Of a DNA stretch of 64,000 nucleotides, positions 53,854 through 62,733 are shown one piece after another. This DNA comes from Cohnella faecalis. Lineage in GTDB: Bacteria; Bacillota; Bacilli; Paenibacillales; Paenibacillaceae. The DNA is taken from the NCBI RefSeq assembly GCF_003570905.1, contig NZ_QXJM01000037.1:186001-250000 (forward strand). Reading direction: 5' to 3'. The notes under the pieces are model-generated. The model ran no database searches and had not been told where the DNA came from. It saw nothing but the letters and a program-made list of their open reading frames with translations. Every line of letters begins with the position of its first letter. Positions within the stretch are counted from its first letter, which is position 1. A program made the translations under genes and the position numbers.

Positions 53854-53902
53854 ATCGGTTCAACCCGTAACGGAAATATTCACCAATATCGCTTTTATAG
53901 CG

Positions 53903-53929
53903 CGCGGCCCGCAGGTCGTGTTTTTTTTG
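53903..53929 (+). terminator. Terminator after the DUF3886 gene
   Basis: CGCGGCC pairs with GGTCGTG (two G-T pairs), followed by eight T residues. Confidence 0.7.
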
Positions 53930-54044
53930 CGTTTTGGCGACGTTCGACAAGGATTTAGCATTGCTAAACCATTCGATTTATTCTATAAATAAGAGTGTTG
54001 CCAAGGAAATATATAGAAATATTAGATATGTAAAGGGGAGTTTC

Positions 54045-55541
54045 ATGAAAGCCTTCCTCGGAAAAAGGAGCTTGAGTCTGCTGCTCTTATCGTTGATGCT
54101 GCTCGTTCAAGGAACGGCTGAAGCGCAAAGCATCATCTCGTACAAATGGAGTCAACTGCCGAAGCCGCAGCAATTTCCCGAAGTTTACACCGAAGTGGAG
54201 GGCGTGCTGACGTTTCGCGGCTCGAGCGAAAGAAGCGCTCCCGCATTCGGGACGACAGAGATGAAGCAATTCAAGCCTGTAATCGCTTGGAACAAAGCAA
54301 CGAAGAAGAGCAGCTGGGGCGGTGGCGCCGGATGGACGGGACAGCCTGCTATCGTGAAGTGGAGCCCGGAAGTACTGAAGACGATGAACGTGAAGGCCAA
54401 ATTTTTGAAAAAGCCGGGATTCACGGAAGTCATCTACGCCTCCCTTGACGGAAACGTCTATTTTTTGGATTTGCAGACGGGGGAAGAGACGCGAAGCCCG
54501 ATCAAGATCGGCAATCCGATCAAGGGCAGCGTGTCGGTCGACGCTCGCGGCTATCCGCTTCTATACGTCGGAGAGGGTATTCCGGAGAAAGGAACGATCG
54601 GCTTTAGCCTGTTCAGCCTGACCAACCAAAAAAGGCTATACTACATGTCGGGCAAGGACCCTTACGCCAAGCGCACATGGGGAGCCTTCGACAGCTCGGC
54701 GCTGTTCAATCGCGAAGAGGATACGTTGGTGGTCGGCGGCGAGAACGGCTTGTTTTTCAACATCAAGCTGAACACGGCGTTTAACCCCGCGCAAAAATCG
54801 ATCAAGGTTAGCCCGGTCGTCAGCAAGTATCGTTATCAAATCGCGGGCAACAGCTATCAGGGAATCGAGAATTCCGTGGCGGTCTATCGAAATTTGGCTT
54901 TCTTCGCCGATAACGGCGGCAGCTTGCAGGCGATGGATCTGGAGAAGAACGTTCCGCTCTGGACGCTGCCGGCGAGCGACGATACGGACGCGTCGATCGT
55001 TATCGAGCAGGAGGAGGGCGTTCCCTACCTTTATACCGGTACCGAGGTAGATAAGCAGGGAATCGGCGGCTATTCGTTCCTTCGAAAAATCAACGGACTG
55101 ACCGGCAAAGTCGTCTGGACTCGCAAATATCCGTGCTTCTCGCTGCTAGGAGAGCATCCGGTCAACGGCGGTCTCCTGGCTACTCCTGCGCTAGGCAAGA
55201 AAGAAATCGGCCATATGGTCATTTTCACGCTTGCCCGTCACGGGACGTTCAAGGGCGGGCTGATGGTCGCCGTCGACAAGAAGTCGGGCAAGGAGCTATG
55301 GAAGCTCCCGATGAAAAATTACAGCTGGTCGTCTCCGGTAGACGTATACAGCGAGGCGGGAAAAGCGTATATCGTGCAAGCCGATTCGGTCGGCAATGTC
55401 TCCATCGTTTCGGCGATCGACGGGAAGGTTCGAGGAACCGCGAACGTCGGGGCGAACGTCGAATCGTCGCCGGCCGTCTTTGGCGACTATGCCGTCGTAG
55501 CGTCGCGCGGAGGGAAAATTTTCGGCTTGAAGCTGCAATAG
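54045..55541 (+). CDS. Exported PQQ-like beta-propeller protein
   Basis: A 498-residue secreted protein: signal peptide with KRSLSLLLLSLMLLVQG and cleavage at AEA-Q, then repeated propeller blades such as VIYASLDGNVYFLDLQTGEE, LQAMDLEKNVPLWTLPA, and VDKKSGKELWKLPM, typical of PQQ/BamB-like repeats. No cofactor-binding residues can be assigned; most Gram-positive members are not quinoproteins. AAGGGGAG precedes ATG 54045; the frame is open upstream to 53934 without a site. Confidence 0.85.
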   Translation: MKAFLGKRSLSLLLLSLMLLVQGTAEAQSIISYKWSQLPKPQQFPEVYTEVEGVLTFRGSSERSAPAFGTTEMKQFKPVIAWNKATKKSSWGGGAGWTGQPAIVKWSPEVLKTMNVKAKFLKKPGFTEVIYASLDGNVYFLDLQTGEETRSPIKIGNPIKGSVSVDARGYPLLYVGEGIPEKGTIGFSLFSLTNQKRLYYMSGKDPYAKRTWGAFDSSALFNREEDTLVVGGENGLFFNIKLNTAFNPAQKSIKVSPVVSKYRYQIAGNSYQGIENSVAVYRNLAFFADNGGSLQAMDLEKNVPLWTLPASDDTDASIVIEQEEGVPYLYTGTEVDKQGIGGYSFLRKINGLTGKVVWTRKYPCFSLLGEHPVNGGLLATPALGKKEIGHMVIFTLARHGTFKGGLMVAVDKKSGKELWKLPMKNYSWSSPVDVYSEAGKAYIVQADSVGNVSIVSAIDGKVRGTANVGANVESSPAVFGDYAVVASRGGKIFGLKLQ

Positions 55542-55551
55542 CGAACGAATA

Positions 55552-55595
55552 AAGAACCGGGCGAAGTTTATTGCTTCCCCGGTTCTTCTTTTTTT
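55552..55595 (+). terminator. Terminator after the propeller gene
   Basis: AAGAACCGGG (55552-55561) pairs with CCCGGTTCTT (55578-55587), followed by CTTTTTTT. Confidence 0.9.
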
Positions 55596-55659
55596 CGTTA
55601 GAAATAGCTGATCTTCGTGCAGGTACTTTATGCTGGTAAGGAGCGATGGAGGGACTAAC

Positions 55660-55800
55660 TGTAAATCGTGCACTTCATTTCCCCAATCTCATCGGAAATC
55701 GGGATAATAAGCCAAACTAGCTGCAACAAATGCAGGTATCGGATGAATACGAACCAACAGCAACCGATTTAACGGAATGTTTTACATGTATGCGCTTCTG
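55660..55800. other. Gene-free intergenic stretch with TGCATGTA-like segments
   Basis: The 306 bases between the propeller gene and the MFS gene hold a terminator and no gene. AGCTGCAACAAATGCAGGTA and TTTAACGGAATGTTTTACAT resemble segments in the gap at 19430-19650. Confidence 0.35.
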
Positions 55801-55847
55801 CTTTGGCTTTTCGCGTAAGTCTGGACAACTGTTCCCTCATCAACGAA

Positions 55848-57098
55848 TTACAACAATTCGTTTCGCTTCTTCAGGCGGCGATACAGAATAATGCCCGTTG
55901 CCGAGCATAAGAGAGCGCATAGGGCGATGAACGAGTACCCCGCCTGCAGTCCTCGCATCAAACCGGCGTCCGCTCTGGCTGTATCGCCGGCTTTGAAGCT
56001 TTGTGTGATAGCGCCGATCAAGTAATTGCCGATAACGTTGCCGATGCCCATGAGCGTGACGGTGAACGTGATAACCGTGTCGCTCTGCCGGCGATACCTC
56101 TTCGCAATGAAAGCCATAATCGTCGGATATACGGGGGCGATGCCGATTCCGGCTGCCGCGAACAGAATGGCTCCGGCTTGTCCGGCCGCTATTGCCGCAA
56201 TCGTACACAATCCTGAAAATCCGGAAAAAATAATTAACGATAGAGTAAAGCCGATTCGGTCTGTAATCGGTCCGAGAAAGAGCCTGGCGAACGTAAAGCA
56301 TAGGAAGAACGCGGACAGCATTCCGGAAGCGGACGCCGATTCCCAGCCATAAGCCTTCTCCAAATAGTTGACAAGCCAGCCGCCGACGGCAAGCTCCGAT
56401 ACGACTCCGAACGTCAAGATGAGCACCAAGAGCCAAACGGTGCGATCGCGCATCAAGGAGGACCAAGGGATTCTTTCGTTTTCCGCCAGCTCGTCGCCTG
56501 GAAAAGAGGCGAATAGAGCCGGAATCATCGGAATGACGGAGAGGGAAAGAATGAGCAGGTACATTCCCCGCCAATCCAATTCCCAGCTGAGCACCGTCAC
56601 CGTCATCAAGCCGGAGGCGATCATCGGAGCGACGGTGGAGCTTAGTCCGTAGAAAAAGTGGGACAGGTTCATCATCGTGCCGGTATTGCGCACGAATATT
56701 CTCGCTCCGAGTATAGCTAGGGCGATTTCCAGAATCCCATTGCCTATGTACATAAGGAAGTAAGAAACTGAAAAAGCCGAGTAGTGATGAGACAAAAAAA
56801 TTAGAATTCCGGAAAGCGTCATGGATCCGAAAGCAAACAGGCTGACCCGCTTAATGCCGAGCTTACGGACAAGGAATGCCGTGAATGTGCAAGCCAGCAA
56901 ATAGCCTAGAGCATTGAGAGACAGCAGCGTTCCGAGCTGCATCTCATCAATGCCGAAGCTCGTCTGAATCCGGGGAATAGCGGGTCCCTTTATATTTTCC
57001 GAAAATCCGAACACGAGAAAACCGACAAAGACGGTAGCAAGCTGAAGCTTATAATTGCGGGAGAGACGAGACTTGGTGTCTGGACGTTCGCTAGTCAA
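55848..57098 (-). CDS. MFS transporter
   Basis: A 416-residue major facilitator with about twelve helices. It has the MFS loop signature after helix 2 (FLVRKLGIKRVSLFAFG), MYIGNGILEIALAILGARIF, and FLGPITDRIGFTLSLI at the start of the second half. Helix 4 and IKGPAIPRIQTSFGID suggest the sugar/fucose-permease-like branch, but the cargo is uncertain. It reads convergent with the propeller gene; a gene for a YdjM-like protein starts upstream in the same direction. Confidence 0.85.
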   Translation of the reverse strand: MTSERPDTKSRLSRNYKLQLATVFVGFLVFGFSENIKGPAIPRIQTSFGIDEMQLGTLLSLNALGYLLACTFTAFLVRKLGIKRVSLFAFGSMTLSGILIFLSHHYSAFSVSYFLMYIGNGILEIALAILGARIFVRNTGTMMNLSHFFYGLSSTVAPMIASGLMTVTVLSWELDWRGMYLLILSLSVIPMIPALFASFPGDELAENERIPWSSLMRDRTVWLLVLILTFGVVSELAVGGWLVNYLEKAYGWESASASGMLSAFFLCFTFARLFLGPITDRIGFTLSLIIFSGFSGLCTIAAIAAGQAGAILFAAAGIGIAPVYPTIMAFIAKRYRRQSDTVITFTVTLMGIGNVIGNYLIGAITQSFKAGDTARADAGLMRGLQAGYSFIALCALLCSATGIILYRRLKKRNELL

Positions 57099-57109
57099 GG
57101 CAAATCTCC

Positions 57110-57763
57110 TTACGATAGAGGAAATTTAATAGATTTTTTGTAAATCGGATAAAGCCACTTAACGCCTTGAGGCGTTAACGTATCGGCCAGCAAGTGCGAG
57201 GCGTATCCGGCTGCGGAGGCCGCCATGATTCCATCCAAGCCAAGCTGCCTCTCCAGCCCGCGCCCGATAAGCGCCCACAGCAGCAAGGCCCACACGGTAT
57301 GAGTCATGCCGCGATGCTTCAACCAAGGCGCCCAAGCTACGAACAAGCCAAAGCCCATTAGCCACGGCTGCCCGGAAGTAAATCCGGCATATAGAAAACC
57401 GCCGCCGATCACACTGACGAGCAAGTTGCGAATGACGCCCTCCTTCGTCGCGATTCCAATTAGAAAAAGCGCAATCCCGGAAGCGGCGAACGTCTTGTCG
57501 AACCGAAGATCCGAATAATAACGATAAGCGACGATTCCCATTAAGAGAACGCCCGCCCAAATAACGAACTCTCTCAGCGCCTCGGCCAGCTTGCCCAGCT
57601 TAAGCTTGTTGCTTAAGAGGCTCGGGCCGTCAAGGTCCGCGCTTAATGCGGAGACGGAAGCTGCGGTTACGTATAACGCCGCGCTGTGAAAGCTGAACGG
57701 ATAGTACAAGGAGGCGGCGGCTCCTACGGCCGCGCCGATAGCAAGATGGGTCGAACCTTTCAT
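57110..57763 (-). CDS. YdjM-like membrane-bound metal-dependent hydrolase family protein (DUF457)
   Basis: A 217-residue membrane protein. MKGSTHLAIGAAVGAAASLY, SALSADLDGPSLLSNK, KHRGMTHTVWALLLWALIG and ASHLLADTLTPQGVKWLYPI are the conserved His/Asp motifs of the DUF457/YdjM family. The histidine and aspartate set suggests metal binding, yet no activity is proven for the family. E. coli ydjM is LexA-regulated, and a LexA-like box sits at the promoter here. GGAGGGAA precedes ATG 57763. It is 11 bases from the MFS gene and likely co-transcribed. Confidence 0.85.
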   Translation of the reverse strand: MKGSTHLAIGAAVGAAASLYYPFSFHSAALYVTAASVSALSADLDGPSLLSNKLKLGKLAEALREFVIWAGVLLMGIVAYRYYSDLRFDKTFAASGIALFLIGIATKEGVIRNLLVSVIGGGFLYAGFTSGQPWLMGFGLFVAWAPWLKHRGMTHTVWALLLWALIGRGLERQLGLDGIMAASAAGYASHLLADTLTPQGVKWLYPIYKKSIKFPLS

Positions 57764-57810
57764 GATTTCCCTCCGCGGACTGACAGGATGTAGACGGGAG
57801 CTCCGACTAC

Positions 57811-57861
57811 GCAAACGTACGTTTGCTTCGTTATTATACCCGCAGTGCCGGCCTGGGACAA
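57811..57861 (-). promoter_or_regulatory. SigA promoter overlapped by a LexA (SOS) box
   Basis: On the minus strand TTGTCC (57861-57856), 17 bases, TATAAT (57838-57833) form a strong promoter. Immediately downstream GCAAACGTACGTTTGC (57826-57811) is a perfect 16-bp palindrome matching the Bacillota LexA/DinR box CGAACRNRYGTTYG with one mismatch. The repressor would sit on the transcription start. The remainder of the gap to 58021 shows nothing else. Confidence 0.75.
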
Positions 57862-58021
57862 CCAACCGGGAAGAGGGCGGCTTGCAGGACGTTCGCCGTT
57901 TTTTGAAAAAGATAGGTTGGCGTCGATTGAGCTTGGTAGAGAAGTGACGTAACTTTAAAACTAAAATGACCAAATGATTGAATAGTCCGACTTTATAGAT
58001 TCGTTCGGGGAGGGCATCATT

Positions 58022-58819
58022 ATGGATAATAACGGCTCATCGAATCAATCTCCAGGCACGGCTTCGTTCGACCAGAAGCTGGAGAAGGCGATCGAATGGC
58101 AACAGAAAGGAGCGGCTGGCGACCGGGACGCCGTTAGGACGGCGGAACGCGCATTCAAGCGGCTTCGGACCGAGCACCCGGATCAACCGATAGTGGACGC
58201 TTATTTTGGAAGCGTATTGGCATTGCTCGCGAGAGACGAGACCAAGCCGAAAGAACGGCTGAGGCTGGCGAAAAGCGCCTTAAAGCTTCTCGACGATGCG
58301 GTTGCCCGCGCACCGCATGACCGTACGATCCGGCTGCTTAGAGGCAAAGTGGCGTACCGTCTTCCGGAAAAATATTTCAGCCGCACGGGTACGGCAATCG
58401 AAGACTACAAGTTTCTGATCGAAGCCTGCCAATCCGATCCGTCCTCGCTCGCGCCCGGAATTTATCAGGAGTTGCTGTACGAGCTGGGCGCCGCTTATTT
58501 CCGTTCCGATCGTCAGGCGGAAGCCGATAGCTGGTGGGGCAAATTAATGGAGCAGCCGGATAGCCACCAATACCGCGGCTTAATCGATCAAATGAAGAAG
58601 GGGACGAACGAGAAAGCGGGCTCTAGACAATCGAGCCGTGGGAGCAGCAAGCTGCAAGCCGTGAAAACTTCGCTGCTCGGTTCCGTTCAGCAAGCGCTTC
58701 TTAATGAAAGAACAGGCACGACAATCGTTCTTTTAGGCGCTTCCATCATCTCAATGGGACCTCGAAAATTTTCGAAAAAGTTTCTTTCTTCGCTGCGCAA
58801 GGAGCTATTGAAGCGTTAA
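58022..58819 (+). CDS. TPR-like hypothetical protein
   Basis: A 265-residue protein, helical, with tetratricopeptide-like pairs at about 50-175 (RAFKRLRTEHPDQPIVDAYF, ALKLLDDAVARAPHDRTIRL, LLYELGAAYFRSDRQAEADS), then a basic Ser/Lys-rich end (RKFSKKFLSSLRKELLKR). GGGGAGGG precedes the ATG and a terminator follows, so it is a single-gene unit. TPR proteins are scaffolds; the partner is unknown. Confidence 0.7.
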   Translation: MDNNGSSNQSPGTASFDQKLEKAIEWQQKGAAGDRDAVRTAERAFKRLRTEHPDQPIVDAYFGSVLALLARDETKPKERLRLAKSALKLLDDAVARAPHDRTIRLLRGKVAYRLPEKYFSRTGTAIEDYKFLIEACQSDPSSLAPGIYQELLYELGAAYFRSDRQAEADSWWGKLMEQPDSHQYRGLIDQMKKGTNEKAGSRQSSRGSSKLQAVKTSLLGSVQQALLNERTGTTIVLLGASIISMGPRKFSKKFLSSLRKELLKR

Positions 58820-58842
58820 TCTGATGCACTTATGGGTAGAAG

Positions 58843-58888
58843 AAGGCAGCCCCTGTTTCCGATGGAGGGCTGCCTTTCCGTTTTTTGG
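58843..58888 (+). terminator. Terminator after the TPR-like gene
   Basis: AAGGCAGCCC pairs with GGGCTGCCTT, followed by CCGTTTTTT. Confidence 0.88.
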
Positions 58889-58915
58889 GTAAGGAATTGA
58901 TATCGGTGCTTTCAT

Positions 58916-60040
58916 TCAGTACAATGTTTTCGTCGATTCTTGCGAATAAGGGCGCAGCTCGTCCGAGCGGCCATCGCGGATTTTGACGGCCCATTCGGGG
59001 TCGTGAAGAAGCGCGCGGCCGACGGCTACCAGATCGAAATCGCCGCGGTTCAGTCGATCAAGCAGCTTGTCCAGCGTAACAGTATTGGCGCTTTCGTCTC
59101 TCTTCGTGAATTCGACGTCAAGGCCGACGGAGCCGACCGTAATCGTCGGTTTGCCGGTTAATTTCTTCGTCCAGCCTGCAAGGTTCAGGTCGGAGCCTTC
59201 GAACTCGGGCTCCCAGAAGCGACGAGTCGAGCAATGAAAGACATCGACGCCGGCTTCGGCCAGTGGGGCCAAGAATTGCTCCAACTCTTCGGGAGTTTGA
59301 ACCAGCTTCGCCGAGTAATCGGCTCCTTTCCATTGAGAGAATCGGAACACGATAGGAAAGTCGGGACCGACGGCTTGCCGGCAAGCTTTCACAACTTCCG
59401 TCGCGAAGAGGGTGCGAGCGGCCAGGCTGCCGCCGTAGCGATCCGTTCTCCGGTTCGTTTTTTCCCAGAAAAACTGATCGATCAAATAACCGTGCGCGCC
59501 ATGAATTTCGATACCGTCGAACCCGATTCGCTTGGCATCGGATGCCGCTTGGGCGAACGCTTCGACCAAGGAAGCGATCTCTTGCTCCGATAATGGCTCG
59601 GATACTTGTTCTCCCGTCGCCGCATCGATTCCGGACGGTCCGACGGGCAGCGCTTCGGGATTCGGGAGGCTCCCGATCTTGCGGGTCGTACCGACATGCC
59701 ACAATTGCGGAATGATCCGTCCGCCCGCCGAGTGAACGGCTTCAACGACTTTGGCCCATCCTTGCAAAGCCTCATCTCCATGGAAGTTCGGCCAATTCGG
59801 GCTTGCAGCCGCCGCCGGATGATTGATCAACGTTCCCTCGGTTACAATCAGGCCAACGCCGTTCGCCGCTCGTCTGCGGTAATAGTCGGCTACGTCCGGA
59901 CCGGGAACTCCGTTCGGGGAAAAGCCTCTCGTCATCGGAGCCATCACGATTCGGTTAGATAGCTTCAAATTTCCCTCTTGGTAAGGCTCGAACAAGGCTT
60001 GCACCGTTACTTCATCGGCCGTGCTTTCTTGACTGGACAT
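58916..60040 (-). CDS. Old Yellow Enzyme-family NADH:flavin oxidoreductase
   Basis: A 374-residue FMN-dependent ene-reductase-like TIM barrel. It opens LFEPYQEGNLKLSNRIVMAP MTRG and carries YYRRRAANGVGLIVTEGTLI, the ligand pair in EIHGAHGYLIDQFFWEKTN, RTDRYGGSL, and FDLVAVGRALLHDPEW. Members reduce activated C=C bonds or nitro compounds. AAGGAGG lies 7 bases before ATG 60040; a longer frame to 60148 lacks a site. Confidence 0.9.
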   Translation of the reverse strand: MSSQESTADEVTVQALFEPYQEGNLKLSNRIVMAPMTRGFSPNGVPGPDVADYYRRRAANGVGLIVTEGTLINHPAAAASPNWPNFHGDEALQGWAKVVEAVHSAGGRIIPQLWHVGTTRKIGSLPNPEALPVGPSGIDAATGEQVSEPLSEQEIASLVEAFAQAASDAKRIGFDGIEIHGAHGYLIDQFFWEKTNRRTDRYGGSLAARTLFATEVVKACRQAVGPDFPIVFRFSQWKGADYSAKLVQTPEELEQFLAPLAEAGVDVFHCSTRRFWEPEFEGSDLNLAGWTKKLTGKPTITVGSVGLDVEFTKRDESANTVTLDKLLDRLNRGDFDLVAVGRALLHDPEWAVKIRDGRSDELRPYSQESTKTLY

Positions 60041-60237
60041 GCTTATTCCTCCTTCATAGGCATTTGCGATTCGGCTCTCCGATAGGTTAACATTGGCGCA
60101 ACGGATGTTGCTTAACGTCCATTCTCGCATATTACGAACCAAAGTCAAAGAAGCAGGGACGAAATTCCGATCGAATTAATCGATATTAAGATTGAAATCA
60201 TTAATACAGGTACATTTTGGGGAGGGAGCGGTCACAT

Positions 60238-60651
60238 ATGGAAAATAGAACGTTTACGCTTGACGAAGCGAACGCCTTGCTGCCAAGGTTGAAGGAGGAC
60301 TTGGGAAACGTACAGGCGCTTATGGCGGAGCTTCGAACCCGATACGTCAAATTGCAAAAAAGGAAAGCTCTGCATAAGCAGATGTCGATAGGCACGGAGG
60401 AGGATCCCTTTTTCGAAGAAGAGGGCAAGCTCGATTTCATGAGAGCCGAGGCGGAGCTCCTGCTGGAGAACTTCAAACGAAACGGCGTTCTGTTGAAATC
60501 GATAGAGCCCGGTTTGATCGATTTCCCCGCCGTCCTGGATGGCAAAGACGTGCTGATCTGCTGGATGGAAGGGGAAGAGAGCATTACCCATTACCATGGG
60601 TGGCACGACGGATTTGCGGGTCGAAAGTCTTTGTCGGATCGCGAGGAGTGA
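60238..60651 (+). CDS. DUF2203-family protein
   Basis: A 137-residue soluble protein opening RTFTLDEANALLPRLKEDLG, with a coiled central helix and the closing block LIDFPAVLDGKDVLICWMEG then ITHYHGWHDGFAGRKSL, all typical of DUF2203. Function unknown. GGGGAGGGAG lies 10 bases before ATG 60238. Confidence 0.85.
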   Translation: MENRTFTLDEANALLPRLKEDLGNVQALMAELRTRYVKLQKRKALHKQMSIGTEEDPFFEEEGKLDFMRAEAELLLENFKRNGVLLKSIEPGLIDFPAVLDGKDVLICWMEGEESITHYHGWHDGFAGRKSLSDREE

Positions 60652-60682
60652 ATAACCCTTTATTCTCATCGCAATTGTAGTG

Positions 60683-60750
60683 TATAATAGCGGTGCTGCA
60701 ATCGACCAGAAGACTGGAGATCTGTTTCCTTAGGGGCGGGTCTCTTTTGT
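60683..60750 (+). promoter_or_regulatory. Promoter -10 and leader hairpin before the rhodanese gene
   Basis: TATAAT (60683-60688) lacks a clear -35. About 30 bases on, GAGATC (60717-60722) can pair with GGTCTC (60739-60744), followed by TTTTG, so the leader may contain a weak terminator or attenuator. It does not match a riboswitch class I know. Confidence 0.35.
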
Positions 60751-60781
60751 TATTTATCCAAATACTTGGAGGCTGACGGAA

Positions 60782-61615
60782 ATGAGCTATGTGAAGGACT
60801 ATACGAACGGGCATTTGTTAGCGGATGTGAACGAGGTCGAGCGCTATTCGCTTAAAGAGGGCGCTATTATTATCGACGCGAGAACGAAGGGCTTCGAAGA
60901 CGGGCATATTCCGGGAGCCGTATCGCTACCGTCGGCGCTAACCAAGTCGAAGGACGGCATCGGCATCGTTCCGGCCGATTTGTTTACCGAGCTCGCGCAG
61001 TCTGCCGGCATTAACGCCAATACGACAGTGATCGTCTATGACGAAGGAGATTCGGTCCAAGCGACCCGTCTTTTTTATGCGCTTGAATATTACGGACATG
61101 CGGACAAGGTAAAGGTGTTGAACGGCGGCCTCGCCATATGGCTGCGAGCCGGCAAACCGTTGTCGGTCGAAGAAACCTGGCAAGCCCGGGGGAATTTCTC
61201 GGCAACTCCGCATCCGGAGCGCTTCACCGGGAAGAATCAATTGCAGCGGGAATTGAACGATACCAGCATCGTTGCGCTGGATACCCGAGCTATCGACGAG
61301 TACCGGGGAGACAATCTGCGCAACAATGCCAGAGGCGGCCATATTCCGGGAGCCGTACATTTGGAATGGAAGGATGCCGTCGATCGCACGGTTCCGGAAG
61401 CTCCGATTTTCAAGAGCGGCGCGGTACTGACGGAGCAATTCGAGAGCGCCGGCGTCTTGAAGGAGAAGACAGTCGTGCCTTATTGCCAATCGAACGGCAG
61501 GGGCGCTCATACTTATTTCGCGCTTCGGCTGCTCGGTTATCCGAACGTGCGGCCATACGAAGGCTCCTGGGCGGAGTGGGGGAATTCGGAGGATACGGAA
61601 ATCTCTCTTCCTTGA
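60782..61615 (+). CDS. Two-domain rhodanese (sulfurtransferase)
   Basis: A 277-residue thiosulfate or 3-mercaptopyruvate sulfurtransferase. The inactive N-terminal domain has IIDARTKGFEDGHIPGAVSL; the C-terminal domain has ALDTRAIDEYRG, RGGHIPGAVHLEW, and the active-site loop PYCQSNGRGAHTY with the persulfide cysteine. A CQSNGR loop resembles thiosulfate-type more than the CGSGVTA mercaptopyruvate-type loop. GGAGG precedes the ATG at 13 bases. Confidence 0.9.
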   Translation: MSYVKDYTNGHLLADVNEVERYSLKEGAIIIDARTKGFEDGHIPGAVSLPSALTKSKDGIGIVPADLFTELAQSAGINANTTVIVYDEGDSVQATRLFYALEYYGHADKVKVLNGGLAIWLRAGKPLSVEETWQARGNFSATPHPERFTGKNQLQRELNDTSIVALDTRAIDEYRGDNLRNNARGGHIPGAVHLEWKDAVDRTVPEAPIFKSGAVLTEQFESAGVLKEKTVVPYCQSNGRGAHTYFALRLLGYPNVRPYEGSWAEWGNSEDTEISLP

Positions 61616-61726
61616 GAATGTCTCCATCGCCCAGTCTTTCTGCGGTCGCTTTCCAACTGAATCGGTCGAGAACGGCGCCTTAAGATTGCATGGGCGGGAG
61701 CGGATTTTTTCTTCATGATATATTAG

Positions 61727-61757
61727 GCGGCCTTTCCTTAGGGAGAGGTCGCTTTTT
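61727..61757 (+). terminator. Terminator in the gap after the rhodanese gene
   Basis: GCGGCCT pairs with AGGTCGC (one G-T pair), followed by TTTTTC. The rest of the 266-base gap shows no gene. Confidence 0.6.
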
Positions 61758-61881
61758 CAGGTTTGAAGAACCATTGATATCCACTTAATAAATGAGTAAT
61801 AAACGGTTAATCGATCTTTTATTTTTTCGCTATACCATAGTGGAAGAACCGATAAGATACGAAAGTGGAGGAGGATTTCGA

Positions 61882-62691
61882 TTGAAAGATCAGAGATCGA
61901 TCGCTATGAATGAAACAGCAACGGTTATGCCGCTAGTTCGGCAAATGTTGAACAAAGTGCCGGAAGTTACGATCTTTTTCTGGATTATCAAGATTATGGC
62001 TACTACGGTAGGGGAGACAGCCGCAGATTTTCTTACTTTTAACTTGAACTGGGGACTGACCTGCACAACCTTGCTTGTGGCTGGACTCTTGTGCGTTTCT
62101 CTCGTCATCCAATTTAGAGCGAAGAAGTACGTGCCTTGGATTTATTGGCTCACAGTCTTGTTGATTAGCGTCATCGGTACGCTCATTACCGATAACCTCG
62201 TCGATAACTTCGGAGTACCTCTCGTAACGACCACCGTCATTTTTGCGATTGCGCTGCTGGCGACTTTTACGGTTTGGTACGCAAGCGAGAAAACGCTGTC
62301 CATTCACTCCATCTACACATCCAAGCGGGAATCCTATTACTGGTTAGCCATCTTGTTTACCTTTGCCTTGGGGACTTCCGCAGGAGATTTATTATCCGAG
62401 GCTCTGGATCTGGGCTATTGGCTGTCGGCGTTGCTATTCGCGGTGCTGATCGGGATCGTGACGGTCGCTTACTACCGGTTTAAGCTGAATTCGGTTTTAG
62501 CCTTTTGGATAGCTTATATTTTGACGCGTCCGCTCGGCGCTTCTATTGGCGACTATCTCTCTCAGCCTAGCGATGAACGCGGCCTGGGACTTGGGACGAC
62601 GGGAATCAGCGTCATTTTTCTCCTCACGATTTTGGGTCTTGTTATTTACCTGACGGTAACGAGAAGAGACGAAGTCAATCCGTTGAAGTGA
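61882..62691 (+). CDS. Uncharacterised membrane protein (COG4705-like)
   Basis: A 269-residue protein with about eight helices arranged as an internal duplication: VPEVTIFFWIIKIMATTVGE TAADF in the first half is echoed by YYWLAILFTFALGTSAGDLL in the second and by ILTRPLGASIGDYLS at the end. This matches uncharacterised COG4705 proteins; function unknown. TTG 61882 follows GGAGGAGG by 7 bases; ATG 61906 is an alternative. Confidence 0.75.
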   Translation: MKDQRSIAMNETATVMPLVRQMLNKVPEVTIFFWIIKIMATTVGETAADFLTFNLNWGLTCTTLLVAGLLCVSLVIQFRAKKYVPWIYWLTVLLISVIGTLITDNLVDNFGVPLVTTTVIFAIALLATFTVWYASEKTLSIHSIYTSKRESYYWLAILFTFALGTSAGDLLSEALDLGYWLSALLFAVLIGIVTVAYYRFKLNSVLAFWIAYILTRPLGASIGDYLSQPSDERGLGLGTTGISVIFLLTILGLVIYLTVTRRDEVNPLK

Positions 62692-62696
62692 AACGA

Positions 62697-62730
62697 ACAG
62701 CGACCTTTTCACTAAAGAGAGGTCGCTGTT
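62697..62730. terminator. Hairpin between the COG4705-like and PAP2 genes
   Basis: ACAGCGACC and GGTCGCTGT make a 9-bp stem between convergent genes, with a weak T run. Confidence 0.6.
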
Positions 62731-62733
62731 CGG

